From Emiliania huxleyi CCMP1516 (lineage: Eukaryota; Haptophyta; Isochrysidales; Noelaerhabdaceae), in assembly GCF_000372725.1 (NCBI RefSeq), contig NW_005202113.1, positions 9,891 through 73,890 on the forward strand: DNA of 64,000 nt, read 5' to 3'. Made by a program: the position numbers and the translations under genes. The notes beneath the pieces are model-generated. The model had not been told where the DNA came from and searched no databases. It saw only the letters and a list, made by a program, of their open reading frames with translations. Positions 29,762 through 40,869 of this stretch are shown one piece after another; within the stretch, counting starts at the first letter, position 1; each line of letters starts with the position of its first letter.

Positions 29762-32016
29762 CTACTCCTCGCAGACAAACTGGTCGGTCGACGGCGCCCA
29801 GATGTCCTCCCCGCAGTCGGCGTCCTCGACAGCCTGCTGGATGCCGAAGGAGGTCATCACGACGACGGCGACGGCGATGATCCCTCCGAGCAAAAACACG
29901 ACGTACGACGGCCGCCCCGTCCTCTGGATGAGCCGCCGCACGAGCCGCTGGCCGGTCTGGCCGCCGACCGCGCCGACGGCGGCGAACCAGAGGAACATCT
30001 GCCAGGAGAGCTTGCCGATGGTGAGGTACTTTACCGTGCCGCCCATCGCGGTGAAGAGGATCATAAAGCCGGTGGTCGCGGTGCCGACCTGCGGCTGGAA
30101 GTCGAGCGCGACGAAGATGGGGCCGAGGATCATCCCGCCGCCGATGCCGAGCAGCCCCGCCGCGGCTCCGGCGCCGACAGCGGCGGGGACGAGCATCCCC
30201 GCCGACTTGCGCGACCAGACGATGTCGCCGGCGACGGGCTCGATGCCCGCCTCGAGCATGCGAGCTCCCTCCGCGATGTTGCGGCGCGCCATGTAGAGCG
30301 TGGTTGCGCCGTAGAAGAAGAAGGGGGAGACGTAGGCCGGCCAGTACCCCACCACGCAGTTTGTGAAGTCTGGGTCGAAGATCTCGCCGAGGAGGAGGGA
30401 GTAGACGACGAAGAAGGTGACCATCGGGCCGAGGAGAGCCCTTGCGAGGGGGGGGGGGGGGGGGGCACTTCCCCAAGTTTGGGCAAACAAAAGGGGGCGG
30501 GAGTATGGCCAAGGGAGGATTGAAAAGGAAGGATGGTAAGGGGAGCACCTAAAAGGGGGGGGGGTGGGCGCCTGGGGGGGAAAAAGGGGGGAGCTTTTTT
30601 CCGTGTGGGGGGGGGGAAAAAGCTCTTTCATCGCCTCTTTTAGGGGGCGCCGCCCATACTCCTCGCGTGGAGACGGGGGCCTCTCCCCCCCCGAATTTTT
30701 TTTTTAGGGCCCCTGTTCCCCTGGACTTCCCGCGGCCCCGNNNNNNNNNNNNNNNNNNNNNNNNNNNNNNNNNNNNNNNNNNNNNNNNNNNNNNNNNNNN
30801 NNNNNNNNNNNNNNNNNNNNNNNNNNNNNNNNNNNNNNNNGGGGGGGGGAGAGGGCGCTCTCGACGTCGTCTATCGAGGGCCGCGCACCATGCCCACGGC
30901 TGGAAGCGGCGGGCCTGCGCCGCCAGGATCTTCTTCTTGAGCGCCTCGTTGCCCTGCACATCGAGCGCGACCAGGTTGGCAGACGAGCCAACATTGGACG
31001 TGCCAGCCTCCGACGCGCCGTCGCCGGTGCTGCCGTCGCCGCCCTCCTTGCCCTCCGCCTCGAGCGCGACAGCCTGCCGCAGGGTGGGAGGCGGCGCGTC
31101 TCCCTCGCCCGCCCCGGCCGGCCTTGCCGCCTTCTTCTCCGGCGCAGCAAAGGCCTTCGTCTCCGCAGCCCGCCTGTCGCCAGGCGAGGCCGGGCGGTCG
31201 TGGAGGGGGGGGGGCGTACCTAGGGGGGGTGAGGCTCCCCTCTCTGTCTCTCTCCCTCCCGGGCGGGGGCGCGCGCTTGGCGATGCCCTTCTTGATGGTC
31301 TTGTACGCGTTGAAGCCGAGCACCAGCGCCGAGAGCATGATGATGACAACCTGAGGCGCGAGGGGAGAGGGGCGGGGGTTGGAGCGCTCAGCCTCGCCTC
31401 TCTCTCCGCGCCGCCGTGTGCCCCTCGCCGACGCGTGCGTGTGGCCTGGCGGCTGCGGGCTCTACTCTGCGTGGGACGCCTCTCGCCTGAGGCAGCAGCA
31501 GGTTGAAGAGCACTCCGAGGACGACGCCCATCAGCTCGCCGCCCTGCATGAAGACGGCAGTCTTGTAGTCGATCAGCGGCCGGTCAACGTGCGGGTGCCG
31601 CTGCGACCAGAGGAAGGCGAAGTTGCCGCACGCAACTCCGAAGATGGTCCCCTTTGACAGCGCGACGGCAAGCGTCTGCGGCACGTCGAGGCCGATAAAG
31701 TAGAGCGGGACGAGGAGGCCGCCGCCGCCGATGCCCGCCGAGACGGCCAGCGAGGTTATGATCCAGCAGAGCACGGTGACGACGCCGAGGCTGGCCGGGC
31801 TGAGGCCGTCATCGCCAAAGAGGGGGTCATTAAAGTGGTCGACGCCAGAGTCAGAGTAGTTGCTGCAGCCTGCAAAAGCCGCCTGAGGAGAGAGGGAGCG
31901 CTGGCGCTCACCGCGGAGAGGCTAGACTGGCTCGTCCACGGGCAGGTGGAGGGAGTGTGTGCGACGGGCGACGCGCGGAGTGCGTCGCGCGCCTGCGGAA
32001 GCAGCGCGAGCGCCAT
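29762..32016 (-). CDS. TauE/SafE family anion (sulfite/sulfonate) exporter, gap-interrupted
   Basis: Both halves of the TauE/SafE inverted-repeat transporter fold are present. 'SAGIGGGGLLVPLYFIGLDVP' lies in the 5' part and 'GLLGIGGGMILGPIFVALD' in the 3' part, each followed by further membrane helices. Exon 31497-31882 joins the next at 31350 across a GC-AG intron (31351-31496, CAG|GCGAGA), giving 'LLLPQ' plus 'VVIIMLSALVLGF'. A cytosolic loop rich in Lys/Glu/Ala precedes the assembly gap (30741-30840). The C-terminal exon runs from about 30450 to the stop at 29762. The family moves sulfite, sulfoacetate or related anions across membranes. The 5' end (32016) requires a very small intron (31883-31911) or an unseen upstream exon. 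Confidence 0.75.
30440..30870. other. Assembly gap (100 N) with low-quality G-rich margins
   Basis: 100 unresolved bases at 30741-30840. The 300 bp on the left contain runs of G, C, A and T (for example 18 G at about 30449 and T runs near 30690) that read like erroneous contig ends. Coding predictions inside this interval should not be trusted. Confidence 0.9.
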
Positions 32017-32127
32017 AGACCCTTTCCGCCTCTTTTCGAAGAGGCCCCTTCCACGAGAGGCACCTGTGAGAACGAGGTCACTCGTCGAGGTCACAGGCGC
32101 CGCCGCATGTTTTTTCTTTCGAGAGAG

Positions 32128-32174
32128 TTCTTAAGATACAAGCCTCTCTCACGAGAGAGCTTGTATTTTAAGAA
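32128..32174. repeat. Hairpin upstream of the TauE/SafE gene
   Basis: TTCTTAAGATACAAGC, CTCTCTC, a short loop, GAGAGAG and CTTGTATTTTAAGAA pair almost completely. This gives a stem of about 20 bp just upstream of the minus-strand gene start. Confidence 0.65.
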
Positions 32175-32639
32175 TTCTTTCGTTTTGCCGATCAAAGTCG
32201 TCTGTTGTGTCGTTGTGCCCTTGTTTGTACTCTTGGCAACCCGGCCGTGGAGTGCTGGGGGGGGCGACAGGGAGGATGTGGCCCTGAGTTATGTGTACGC
32301 CAACTCAGGGTGTGTGGCAGCCACGCTGGCTGTGTGTCTTGTGAGGTTGTGAGAGCCTGTTTGTGTCTGTGTGTCGCTCGTGCGTGTCGTCATCATCTGT
32401 CCAGCGTCCACCCATACCGCGTTGGTGTCCAGTCCGAGCCTGGCTGTTCTTCACCTTCCTACATACATACATACATCAAAGTGGAGGTCCGGTACAGGTG
32501 CTTGTCGCGAGAGTGGATCTGAGCAACGAGAGATGTACTCTACGACTTTTGCCTGATCGGAGCAGGAGTCAGAAAGAAGAGAGGGTTTCTTGCGCGAGGA
32601 GAGCTCGCCTGTGGAGCTGGGGGGCCCGGAAACAAACGA

Positions 32640-32954
32640 GGAGAGCGATGTTACGCCAAAGCAAAAGGTGAGAGAAGCGCGAGAGCAAGGGCTCGGAACG
32701 AGGCGTCGGCGTCGTCGCAGAACGAGGCCGAGGAGAGCGTGAGGCAGAGGACGACGCGGCAGGACGACGAGAGTGGGACAACCGCGTGCCCCGGTGGTGG
32801 CGTGAAAGTTGCTGCGAGATTTGGCGAGCAAGAGACTGCGAAGAGAGTCTCTCTAGAAACAAAGAGGCAGACGCCCAACATGACTTTTAGTTGCGAGGTG
32901 TGTCTTGAGCTAAGACAGCCCATGGGCAAACATGGGAGACGGCTAAAGCCGTAG
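32640..32954 (+). pseudogene. Gene-family fragment related to 52004-52180
   Basis: The plus-strand frame contains 'QNEAEES', 'RTTR' and 'GGVKVAARFGE' in the same order as the minus-strand frame at 52004-52200 ('DEAEEN', 'RTTR', 'GGMKVAARIGE'). The DNA itself is also similar (for example GACGACGAGAGTGGGAC at 32766). After this segment the two diverge. There is no clear start. It is probably a decayed or partial copy of a repeated gene of unknown type. The flanking 31975-33057 otherwise shows no gene. Confidence 0.4.
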
Positions 32955-33059
32955 CACATGGGCTAGCACCACACTCCGCTTTCTCTCTCCTTCTTCCTAC
33001 CTTGTGTTTTGGCTTTTGCTTGCACGCCTTTTATTTTTAAAATCCCAAATCCACCATCT

Positions 33060-33226
33060 AAAAATCCCACCGTGTGGTGCTGGTGCGTGTGGTGGCGCTG
33101 GGCCCCACTGGCCAGTCACTGGGGCGGCGTGGCGGGGGGCGGCGTGCCCCCTGTCGCCTGCACGGTTCACGTTATCCCGTCGCTCCCTTGGGTTGTCTAC
33201 TTTCTTTCTTTCTTCCAGAAATAATT
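33060..33226 (+). repeat. Diverged, longer introner-like repeat C copy
   Basis: Reads AAAATCCCACCGTGTGGTG at the 5' end and CTCCCTTGGGTTGTCTACTT, CTTTCTTTCTTCCAG at the 3' end. These are the same termini as the short C copies, with about 60 bp of extra GC-rich interior. The ends look like a complete intron (GTGTGG...TTCCAG). It lies on the plus strand, 3' of the minus-strand SWEET gene. Confidence 0.55.
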
Positions 33227-33257
33227 AAGACCCCTCCGCGCCCCATACCGTGTTATG

Positions 33258-34097
33258 CTAGATCTCGTCGTTGTCCGATAAGTGCGGCCGAATCGGCACG
33301 AATCCGTCGTCGCGAAACAGGTGCTTCGCCGCCGGGTCGGCCGCCTGCTTGCCTCGCGACGGGAAGGCCGTCTTGAGGCCCACCTGCGGGTGGCGCGCAG
33401 GGCCGCGTCACGGGCAAGAGGGCGCGGGCGGGTTGCGGCGGGGCACGGCGCTGGGGCGGGGTGGCCGCTTGCAGCGTGCCAAGCGGACCTGCACGAGCCC
33501 GAGTAGCGTCCCGACGAGGTTGGGCCCCCACACCCAGACGTCCCCGATGGCGAAGCCGTAGACGGTCCAGGTGCCGCAGTTGACGCACTGGGCGAGCGTG
33601 AGCGGCGCGTAGATCGAGGTCGAGTCTCCGGTCGCCAGCACGAGCGCCGCTGTCGAGAGCGGCGAGGCAAACAGGATGACGCAGAGAGCCGAGCCGTACA
33701 GCCCGAGGTAGTAGGAGCGGGTTTCGGCCGTGCAGCCCGAGAAAATGATGCCGCCCCAGAGGGCCAGCTCGAACGCCACCCCTCCGACGACGATCGCCTG
33801 CACGTTCCACCGCTGCGCATGCGCCTCCCGCGGGATCAGAGGCAGGGTGCTCACATAGTAGATGATCGACGCGAGCACGCCCGGCGCGTTTGCGGCGAAG
33901 AGGTACGCGTTCGGGACGGACAGCCCGTACATGGCCCAAGCAATCGTGCTCAAGACCATGATGGCCTGAGGAAGCGGGTTGAAGTTGCCGAGCAGGCCGC
34001 TCCGAACTACGGCCGCGACGCCCGACGCCGGGGCAAAGTAGAGCGCGTTGGAAAGGACGACTCCGATGACAGGAAAGACGGTCTCGATGAAGCTCAT
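33258..34097 (-). CDS. SWEET-family (MtN3/saliva) sugar transporter
   Basis: A 244-residue protein from two exons (33489-34097 and 33258-33383) with a 105-bp GT-AG phase-0 intron. Seven hydrophobic segments form two three-helix bundles around a linker: helices near residues 5-25, 40-62 and 66-90, a linker helix, then 125-230. This is the normal SWEET size. The motifs 'LSTIAWAMYGL' and 'NCGTWTVYGFAIGDVWVWGPNLVG' match the conserved helix-2/3 and helix-6/7 regions (W-x-x-YG, N-x-x-G). SWEETs are bidirectional sugar uniporters of the plasma or internal membranes. The short second exon encodes only the cytosolic tail, Lys/Arg- and Asp-rich. Confidence 0.85.
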
Positions 34098-35098
34098 CGG
34101 GCGATTGCGCGCTCCGGCAACGGATCGCCGCGCGGTCGCGCTGACGCGGCACCCAGCGGCGATGGATATCAGCGGGGGGGGAAAGAATTGCGGCACGCCT
34201 CCAAGTGCTCCAAGAATACCCAGTCCCACCCAGTCCCACACAAGTTTCGGACTGGCGGGGGTTATAAATGAGCAGGCAGCACAAGCAGCCACACAACCCA
34301 GCTTTGGATGCTTGGTTGCTCACGGCGACGCCCAATGCGTGCGCCGGTAGGGGGGAGTGTGTGCGCGCGTGTGTGAGATGTGGATTGTGGCAGGCCTGCT
34401 GCTGCTGGTGGGAAGTGTGCTGTGTGTGTGGCGCTGCGCTGGCGTGTGGCGCGCGCGTGCTGTGCGCGTGTGCGTGTTGGATCCGCGTGTGCGTCTGCGT
34501 GTGTTGCGCGCGCGCCGCCGGTGTGTGCTGTGTGCTGTACTCTGCTGTGCGCCCTGTTTGTGAGTCTTTGAGGCGCAGGCCTGGCTGGCAGGGCTGCGCG
34601 GTGGGCTGCGGCGCGCTGCGGGTGTTCGTGCGCCTGCCTGGTGATGTGCGGCGGCCGCGCAGCCCGCCCGACCGGGTCGTCGGCGGCCCAGGGCGCGGGC
34701 ATGCGGTCTGCGCTGCATGTGAGGCTGTGTGCGCGGCCGGCGCGTATGTTTCCGTGCGGTGAGGGACGCGCGTATGTGTTCACGCTGCGGGCGCGGGCGG
34801 GCGCGGGGGGCGGCGTGGTCTCACCGCGGTCCGACGTCGGTTGGTCTTCGGCTTGGCGAGGGCGGGCGCGCAAAGAGGCCTTGCCGCCATCGCGTTGCCG
34901 CGAAGGAAAAAGAATCCTATTTTTTAGCTTAATTAATGGGAGAAAAGGAGAGGGAGCTAGACCCAGGGTCCAACAACATGTGCATGTGCATGTGCATGTG
35001 CATGTGCATGTGCATGTGCATGTGCATGTCATGTTGTTGTTGTTGTTGTAACCACATCATCCAAGATCCGTAGGCGCCCGCGTTGCACGCACATCTGA
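34098..35098. repeat. Intergenic region with GT-rich DNA and a (CATGTG)n repeat
   Basis: Contains the 30-bp dispersed repeat (34271-34300), about 200 bp of GTGTGCGCGT-rich sequence (34340-34560), and a nine-unit CATGTG hexanucleotide array (34978-35029) followed by (TTG)n. The CATGTG motif recurs as a short palindromic block at 54446. No gene was recognised. Confidence 0.7.
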
Positions 35099-36103
35099 CT
35101 ACTCGGAGGACTCGGACTCGCTGGACGCGCCCATCTTTGTCGCCCAGCGGGAGGGCTGTGGTTCGACGAAGGGGCTCCATTCGCAGAGCCTGGCGCAGTC
35201 GGCGGCCATCCCACGTCGCACGCAAGCGTCGCAGAGGGTGAGGCGGCATCCGCTGCAACGCAAGACCGGGGCGCAGTCCGAGCACACGTGCGCCTCGCAG
35301 CCATCACACTTCATGCACAGGGTGAGATGCTCATCTTGGTGGTTTGCACCCCAGCGGAGGAAGCGCTCCTCCGCGCAGTAGATTGTCGAGCAAAGCGCGC
35401 AGCGCGCGAGCCCCGCCTCGAAGGCACAGTCGGTGTTGCCGCCCCAGCAAACCTTGAAGCCGCATTCGGCACACCCGCGGAGCAGCTCGACCTCTGAGAC
35501 CGGCCCCCAGCCCATCGAGCGAGCGGCCACCTTGACGGATGGCGACGGAAGCGTCATCACGGCCTCGCAGAAGCCGCAACGGTCCAGCGTCAGGCCGCGA
35601 GGGAACGCGAGGTCGAGGGACTGGAGGTTGGACGTGAGCCAGAGTAACGAGCCGGGGATGCGACGGCAGCACTGGTGCATTTGCAGGTAGGCAAGCTTCG
35701 AGGGAAGGATGGGTAGGAGAGACTGGTCGTCGATTTGCGGGCAGTTGAAGAGCGACAGCGCGAGCAGGTCGGGTGCTTGCTTGCGCAAGTCACCAAAGCA
35801 TTCTGCGCTGAGTCCTTGAAAGCCGGACAGGGAGATCTCCTGAACCCGACCCATGGCGAGGCAGCGCCGAAGTGCTACATTGGTGAAGCAGTCACTTTGG
35901 AGATCGCACCCTACCTGCCCCTCTCTGGCGGCGTGCAGCGAAAGCGTGCGATGCAGCGATGGCCTCGATGCCACGTTCGCCCAGAGGACGCAAACACGCA
36001 TGGCGCGGTACGTCGAGAGCGAGCCGGCAAAATACAAGCAGAGCTCAAGCACGTCTCCCGTGAGCACATCCTCCCACCGTTGGGTGGGACCGTTGTCAGC
36101 CAT
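35099..36103 (-). CDS. F-box/LRR-like protein with C-terminal Cys-rich zinc-binding region
   Basis: A 334-residue single-exon protein. Residues about 8-50 resemble an F-box ('RWEDVLTGDVLELCLYFAG', 'AMRVCVLWANVA'). The middle has leucine-rich-repeat-like strands ('VQEISLSGFQGL', 'DLLALSLFNCPQI', 'NLQSLDLAFPRGL'). The last 100 residues are packed with C-x2-C pairs ('CAECGFKVC', 'CALCSTIYC', 'CMKCDGCEAHVCSDC', 'CSGCRLTLCDAC'), suggesting two or three zinc sites in B-box or RING-like arrangement. The combination fits a substrate receptor of an SCF ubiquitin ligase. The tail is acidic Ser/Glu. The start at 36103 is the first Met giving the F-box directly. Confidence 0.65.
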   Translation of the reverse strand: MADNGPTQRWEDVLTGDVLELCLYFAGSLSTYRAMRVCVLWANVASRPSLHRTLSLHAAREGQVGCDLQSDCFTNVALRRCLAMGRVQEISLSGFQGLSAECFGDLRKQAPDLLALSLFNCPQIDDQSLLPILPSKLAYLQMHQCCRRIPGSLLWLTSNLQSLDLAFPRGLTLDRCGFCEAVMTLPSPSVKVAARSMGWGPVSEVELLRGCAECGFKVCWGGNTDCAFEAGLARCALCSTIYCAEERFLRWGANHQDEHLTLCMKCDGCEAHVCSDCAPVLRCSGCRLTLCDACVRRGMAADCARLCEWSPFVEPQPSRWATKMGASSESESSE

Positions 36104-36448
36104 TTTTGACCGCTCCGTGACACGCGTGACGGCTCGACGAGCGAAGGCTCCCGAGGTCTCGAGAAGTTCTTCCGTCGATTTAAAATGATTTAAAATGAGA
36201 GCAGGGCTCTCGACCCCCTGGGCTAGTAGATGGGGAGCGTGGACCGAGGTGCTATGTGGAATGTATTTGTTTCGGTTCGTGAATCGTGAGTCGTGTGCGC
36301 GAGGGCGCCCGTGTCCCCGGACCCCGCCGTGCGCCGTCCGCCGAGAGACAACATCAACAAAAGAGAAAAGTATGGGCGCTCCTTCAAAACAAAATAGAAG
36401 TGTACGGCCGAGAACGAAAAGGCAGCGGGCGACAGCCACGAGTGACCG

Positions 36449-37462
36449 TCACGGCACCGGCGATACGAGCGCCTCGGCACTCGATTGGCTCGCCTGCCTC
36501 GCGACCGCGGCGTCCCCCAGCTGGAGCGGGTTGAGCGCCTTGTGGCCGATGTGCGGCGCGAGGAAGGTTAGCGGGCGCGACATCGTCGACGAGTACGTGA
36601 GCACGCCGCGGTGCCTGTACTCGTACAGGGCGGCTCCGTCGGCGTCAAAGAGGAAGGTGCCGCCGCGCTGCGCGAGCTTCGTGGGGTTGGCGACGTAGGT
36701 GCTCCACCTGCCGAGCACCTCCACCATGTTCCGCAACCGGACGGTCGCGAGCTCGACCGGCCTCTGGTAGCCCTCCTCCTCCGCCCAGCCGTTCGCGTAC
36801 GAGATTGGCCCGAGCTTGACCGGGCCGACGCCCGGCCCGATGACGACCGGGCCCGCGGTAACGACGGCGTCGGGCGCAAGCCGCTCTGGCGCGGAGCGGT
36901 CGCCGAGGTATCCGCGGAGGATCTCTGGCAGCGTTCCGGGCGCGCCGATCCCGGCGCACATGGCCAGGTAGCGCAGCCAGGCGGTGAAGGCTGGGCGGAG
37001 TTGGGCGTCGTCAGCAGGGACGCCGCCGGGAAGCGTGCCGAGTAGCGCGGTCAGCACGCTGTCCGGAACTGCGTCCGGCACGCTCCACTCTGGCCCGGCG
37101 TGCAATCCGAGTGCCTCGTGGATCGCAGCGTCCGGGTCAACGCGCAGCACGTCCAGCGGCAGGCCAGTGAACTCGCTGAAGCGGCCGGCTCCGGCGGCGT
37201 CCCCGATGCCGACGACACACAGGTCAATGCTCGCCTCCTGCAGGTCCGGCCGCACAGCCACGAGCTGCTCGCACATCTCTGCGCTGTCAAACTCGCCGAG
37301 CTGAGGCAGGAGCACGACGAGAGCCTTGCGGCCCCGGCTGCTGAGCGGAGAGGTCAGGCTGCCGTCTCTCGGATCGACGACCCGCGCGGCCTGAAGCGTC
37401 TGAAAGGAGGGCGAGAGCGGAGCCGCGGTCGCGAGCGGTAGTGAGAGAAACAGCAAAGACAT
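36449..37462 (-). CDS. PRXL2/AhpC-TSA-like thioredoxin-fold protein
   Basis: A 337-residue single-exon protein. It opens with a signal-like peptide ('[18 protein letters not shown]'). Residues about 40-120 match the AhpC/TSA-2 (PRXL2) pattern of plastid and secreted thioredoxin-fold proteins: '[23 protein letters not shown]', '[23 protein letters not shown]' and '[13 protein letters not shown]'. The active-site C-x-x-C of true PRXL2 enzymes is not visible. Only the Cys in 'AEMCEQ' and in 'DLCVV' are near, so a redox role is uncertain. The C-terminal 100 residues ('[22 protein letters not shown]', '[11 protein letters not shown]') are the conserved family tail. Confidence 0.7.
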   Translation of the reverse strand: MSLLFLSLPLATAAPLSPSFQTLQAARVVDPRDGSLTSPLSSRGRKALVVLLPQLGEFDSAEMCEQLVAVRPDLQEASIDLCVVGIGDAAGAGRFSEFTGLPLDVLRVDPDAAIHEALGLHAGPEWSVPDAVPDSVLTALLGTLPGGVPADDAQLRPAFTAWLRYLAMCAGIGAPGTLPEILRGYLGDRSAPERLAPDAVVTAGPVVIGPGVGPVKLGPISYANGWAEEEGYQRPVELATVRLRNMVEVLGRWSTYVANPTKLAQRGGTFLFDADGAALYEYRHRGVLTYSSTMSRPLTFLAPHIGHKALNPLQLGDAAVARQASQSSAEALVSPVP

Positions 37463-39242
37463 CAACTTCTGCTGGGGCGATCGTTGTGTTGCTGCTCCTG
37501 CCTGCGCTCCTCCTGGCGAGTACAGACCACGCCTGCTATTCACAGCACAAGCCCTCGCCGGGGGCTCGAGCATGCGCAGCGAAAAGCAGGCGTGCGGCAT
37601 GCGGAGCTCCCCACCGGCGGGCGGGCTTGAAGACACTGAGCCGAGCGCGCCGGCGGCGGACCCTCGCCGGCGCGCTCGCTTCGGCGGATGGCTGAGCGGC
37701 ACAGTTTCTGGCCGCCCGGCCTGCGAGCAGTCACCGCGAGACGATCAAAGGCGCTCAATTCAAGCGCGCCGCCATGCCAGATCTCGCCCCACGCCCCGGC
37801 CAGACCGGGCAGTGCGTGCAGGAATGATGCAGGCATGATGGGTGGGTGTGGTGAGCACGCCAGCGGCACCGCTGCGCACTCTCAGGGTCGCAGCCGCCTA
37901 TCTCGTGAGGGGCGTGGCTCGGGGCGGGTGCGAGAGAGTCGAGGAGCGCGGCGCGCGTGCGCGCGCGTGGTAAAGTCGGTTTATATTTCATCACTGGTAT
38001 AAAAGAGACCCAAAACGGCACTCGCGCCGCGCCCACGCGCGCTCGTATCACCTCAACACTCACACAGCACGCTTGAATGAAGCCCCCGAGGGGCGAGCCG
38101 GACCGGCTGAAGACTTGAATAGACTCGACGGTTCTCTTCGCAGATCCATGAGGAGCTGTGAGGAGGCACATTTCCGGCTGGTTTCGGCTCCGGACTGTGC
38201 TGGACTCACGTGGAACCGCCGGCGGGGCGAGAGCCAGCAGCGGGCAAACCGCGCCTCCGGTGCTCCGCTGCGATGACGAGCTGGCGCCAGCCACGCGCGG
38301 CCTGGCCAGGTCGGCAGGCGAGCAGCAGGCATGCCGAGCGCGCGCGCGCGCGGCGGTCTCGTTGAGGCGGCAGAGCAGGCCGCATGTTGAGCAAAGAGGG
38401 CTCCAACACCCATCCTCGCCGAAAGACGGCGATCCAACCCTCCGCTTGTCACACGCCTCCTTTTTCCAGACCGATCCCCCCCTGTGAAAAAGTGAGGCGT
38501 GGTCTGTACTCGCCAGGCGCTCCTCAGCTATGTCGGTCGGGCGAAAAGAAATACCGGCGCGCAGGCCGCGGATGCGGGCGCGACGAGGCAGTGGGGCGAC
38601 GCCCGAAAAGCGAGCAAGAGACCGAACCAGACCGAAGATTCGCCCTGATGGGTGCGGGACGAGGCCCCCGCGCCGGGGAGCCGCTGCACACCAAGCAGTG
38701 TACACGTTAGGTAGTCGTGTGTGTACGTGACGGGTGGTGTCGTAGTGTCCGTGTCCACTAGCTCCGAGTAGAGGGGGCGTTCTGCAGTTAAGGGGAAACC
38801 CGGTACACGGAGCCCTCTCGGAGACCCGTGTTTATTTTACGGCCCTCTCCCTGCGAACGCGCACCCCCCAGGGCTAGGGCTCTCTAGCCCGTAACCCGAT
38901 CCCGATCATCCGGCCCGCTGGGTGCGCTTCTTAGCTCCCCGGCCCTGGATGTGAGGCTAATGACTGCACTCCAAGTGCTCCAAGTGACGTGCCACGTCCG
39001 CTTTCTTTCTTTCTTTACATTGGGGCAGTGTCGTGCGAAAAAGAATTTTAACCTGCACACTAGTCACGGGACTGGCGCGCACTGGCACTAACACCGAAAA
39101 AGAAATTCGTGGAGGGAGGAGGAAATACTACGCGGGGCCAGAAGTATGATGGGCATTAACTCTTGAGATCTCCGAGTGTGCCACACGGCTGTGAAGAGTT
39201 CGATGGGGCGGGTCCCTGCTCGTCTCGCTCGCCCTGAACACT
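37463..39242. other. Long intergenic region, no gene recognised
   Basis: Holds an inverted pair of a 23-bp sequence (CCTGGCGAGTACAGACCACG...) at 37512-37534 and 38495-38517, about 1 kb apart. Local A/T-rich stretches occur near 37980 and 39000-39100. (CTTT)n occurs at 39001 and CTCCAAGTGCTCCAAG near 38970, the latter also at 34198. Frames across it are short and Arg/Pro-rich. Confidence 0.45.
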
Positions 39243-40554
39243 CTAAACACTATCTGGCCCCGAGGGGTGAACCCCCGAGGGAAGGCTCCTAGTCGCACAC
39301 CAGAGCCAAATAAAACACTGGTGTTGAATGAGCAAGCTCACTGGTATTGGCGCGTCTGGCTGCAGCGTTTGTGTGAGTAGCCGCACAAGACAGGTGAGCT
39401 CTGCTGCATTCTGGGCGTAGGTTGCCTCGTGCGCAGTGCACATACCCGCAAGCCGCTGGAAGACGGTGGTGGCCTCTCGAAGTTCGTCGAGAGTGCGTTC
39501 CCCGAAGGGCCATTCTTCTCCGTATCTCCAGCTGTACAGGACGCGTCCCCTCATCATCAGTTGCGACTCAGTATGTCGGGATGATCGAATCATCACCTGT
39601 GCTGACAGCTCTTTGAGAGCATTGTCGTTCCACCACTCAGGTAAGCGCACCTCACGTCCCTGGGATTTGAGGTTCGATATTATTCGAAAAGGGAGAAAAG
39701 TCTGCCCAGATATTCAAATCCACAGTATTGGTGATTGGGGAGACTTGATAATGAAGGTCAACGAGCTCGCGCGCTTTCATGTATTCCAGCAATGCTTGAT
39801 CAGGCAGATCAGATCGGTCCAGTGCCGTTCCGAGGTTTGCGTGTGCCTGTATCAAAGTGTGAAGCAAAACAAAGCCTCCGGAGGGAGGGTTGTCGGGCGT
39901 CGCGAGTGGAGGCAGTGCTGTGATCTTGCGGAAGATCGCGGCAGCCTTTCTGTAGTCTTGCATCGCCATGCACTGTATGCCCTTTGCCAGCCACTCTTCC
40001 CCTTTCAGCGCCTGCGGGGCGATCTCAGCCATGCCCATCTGGCTCATTGAAGACAAAAGCTCTTTGGTGATTTGTTGCTGCTGCTGGTTGCTTTCACTAT
40101 CACGCTGTTTACCAGCGTCGGAGCGAGACTTTTCCCGTTGCTTCTGGTGCTTGTGCCATGCGTTGTGGCGAGGCCAGTGCTTCCTGAGGCACTCCGCGCT
40201 GCAGAAGTAGGAAGGGGGCAGCCTCCGCTCCTGGCAGAGACCGCAGCTCTTGAACTCGACACCGGCGGGGGCAGCACCCCCACAGCCCCAGCAGATGCAA
40301 GCTGGCCCACTGCGTTGCTTGGGAATGCGTTGCTTGGGAACTTCAGCAGATGTAGTCGTATCCAGAGCAGCGGCTGCAGTAGATCCATCATCAAACTTTC
40401 GCAGCATCTGCCGCAGCTCCTTTGCGCCAAGCGTACAGTCCGGGTCTCGCTCTTTGAGCTGTGCCAGTAGCTTCTTGACACCAGCCGAGGGAGACTGCTG
40501 CCTCAGCTCGCGCAACGTCTGGAGCATGTTGCACTTAGGACCAGCGAGAGTCAT
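39243..40554 (-). CDS. MYND-finger protein with TPR-like region, frame break at about 39650
   Basis: Two minus-strand frames appear to be one gene: 39652-40554 (N-terminal) and 39243-39650 (C-terminal). The first has a MYND zinc finger at about residues 84-130 ('CICWGCGGAAPAG', 'CGLCQERR', 'SYFCSAECLRKHWPRH', then His), with Cys/His spacing typical of the fold. Helical TPR-like repeats follow ('ALLEYMKARELVDLHY'). The second continues as helices ('TTVFQRLAGMCTAHEATY'). A single-base shift around CCCAGGGACGTGAGGTG joins the frames without a good intron, so this is either a sequencing indel or a real frameshift. MYND proteins mediate protein binding, often in chromatin or signalling. The stop is at 39243. 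Confidence 0.6.
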
Positions 40555-40869
40555 CCCGAGAGCGGTGACGCAGCGCGGATGGGTGAGTCGACGTTTCTAC
40601 TTTCGGCTGCGTGCCGGACCCCCCCCTACTCTGGGCTTCTTTCTTTCAGAATGCGAGCCAGGCAGGTGGGAGCGCGCCAGGCAGCGTGGGGTGGATAAAA
40701 CTACTTCCAGAAAGATCCTCGACCCTCACCCTCTTCCCTCTTGCTCTCTACGTGGTCGATTTTTTTTCTTTTTGTGACACATTTCACAGAAGGAAATTCT
40801 CCATGTTGTATTGTATGCACAAGAATACGATATGTAAGGATGTACACTGTCCGCTCGCAAGCCATACGC
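40555..40869. other. Short flank between divergent and tandem genes
   Basis: T-rich and A-rich runs (about 40755-40810) near the 3' end of the cyclase gene are consistent with a terminator or polyadenylation region. No frame was recognised. Confidence 0.4.
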
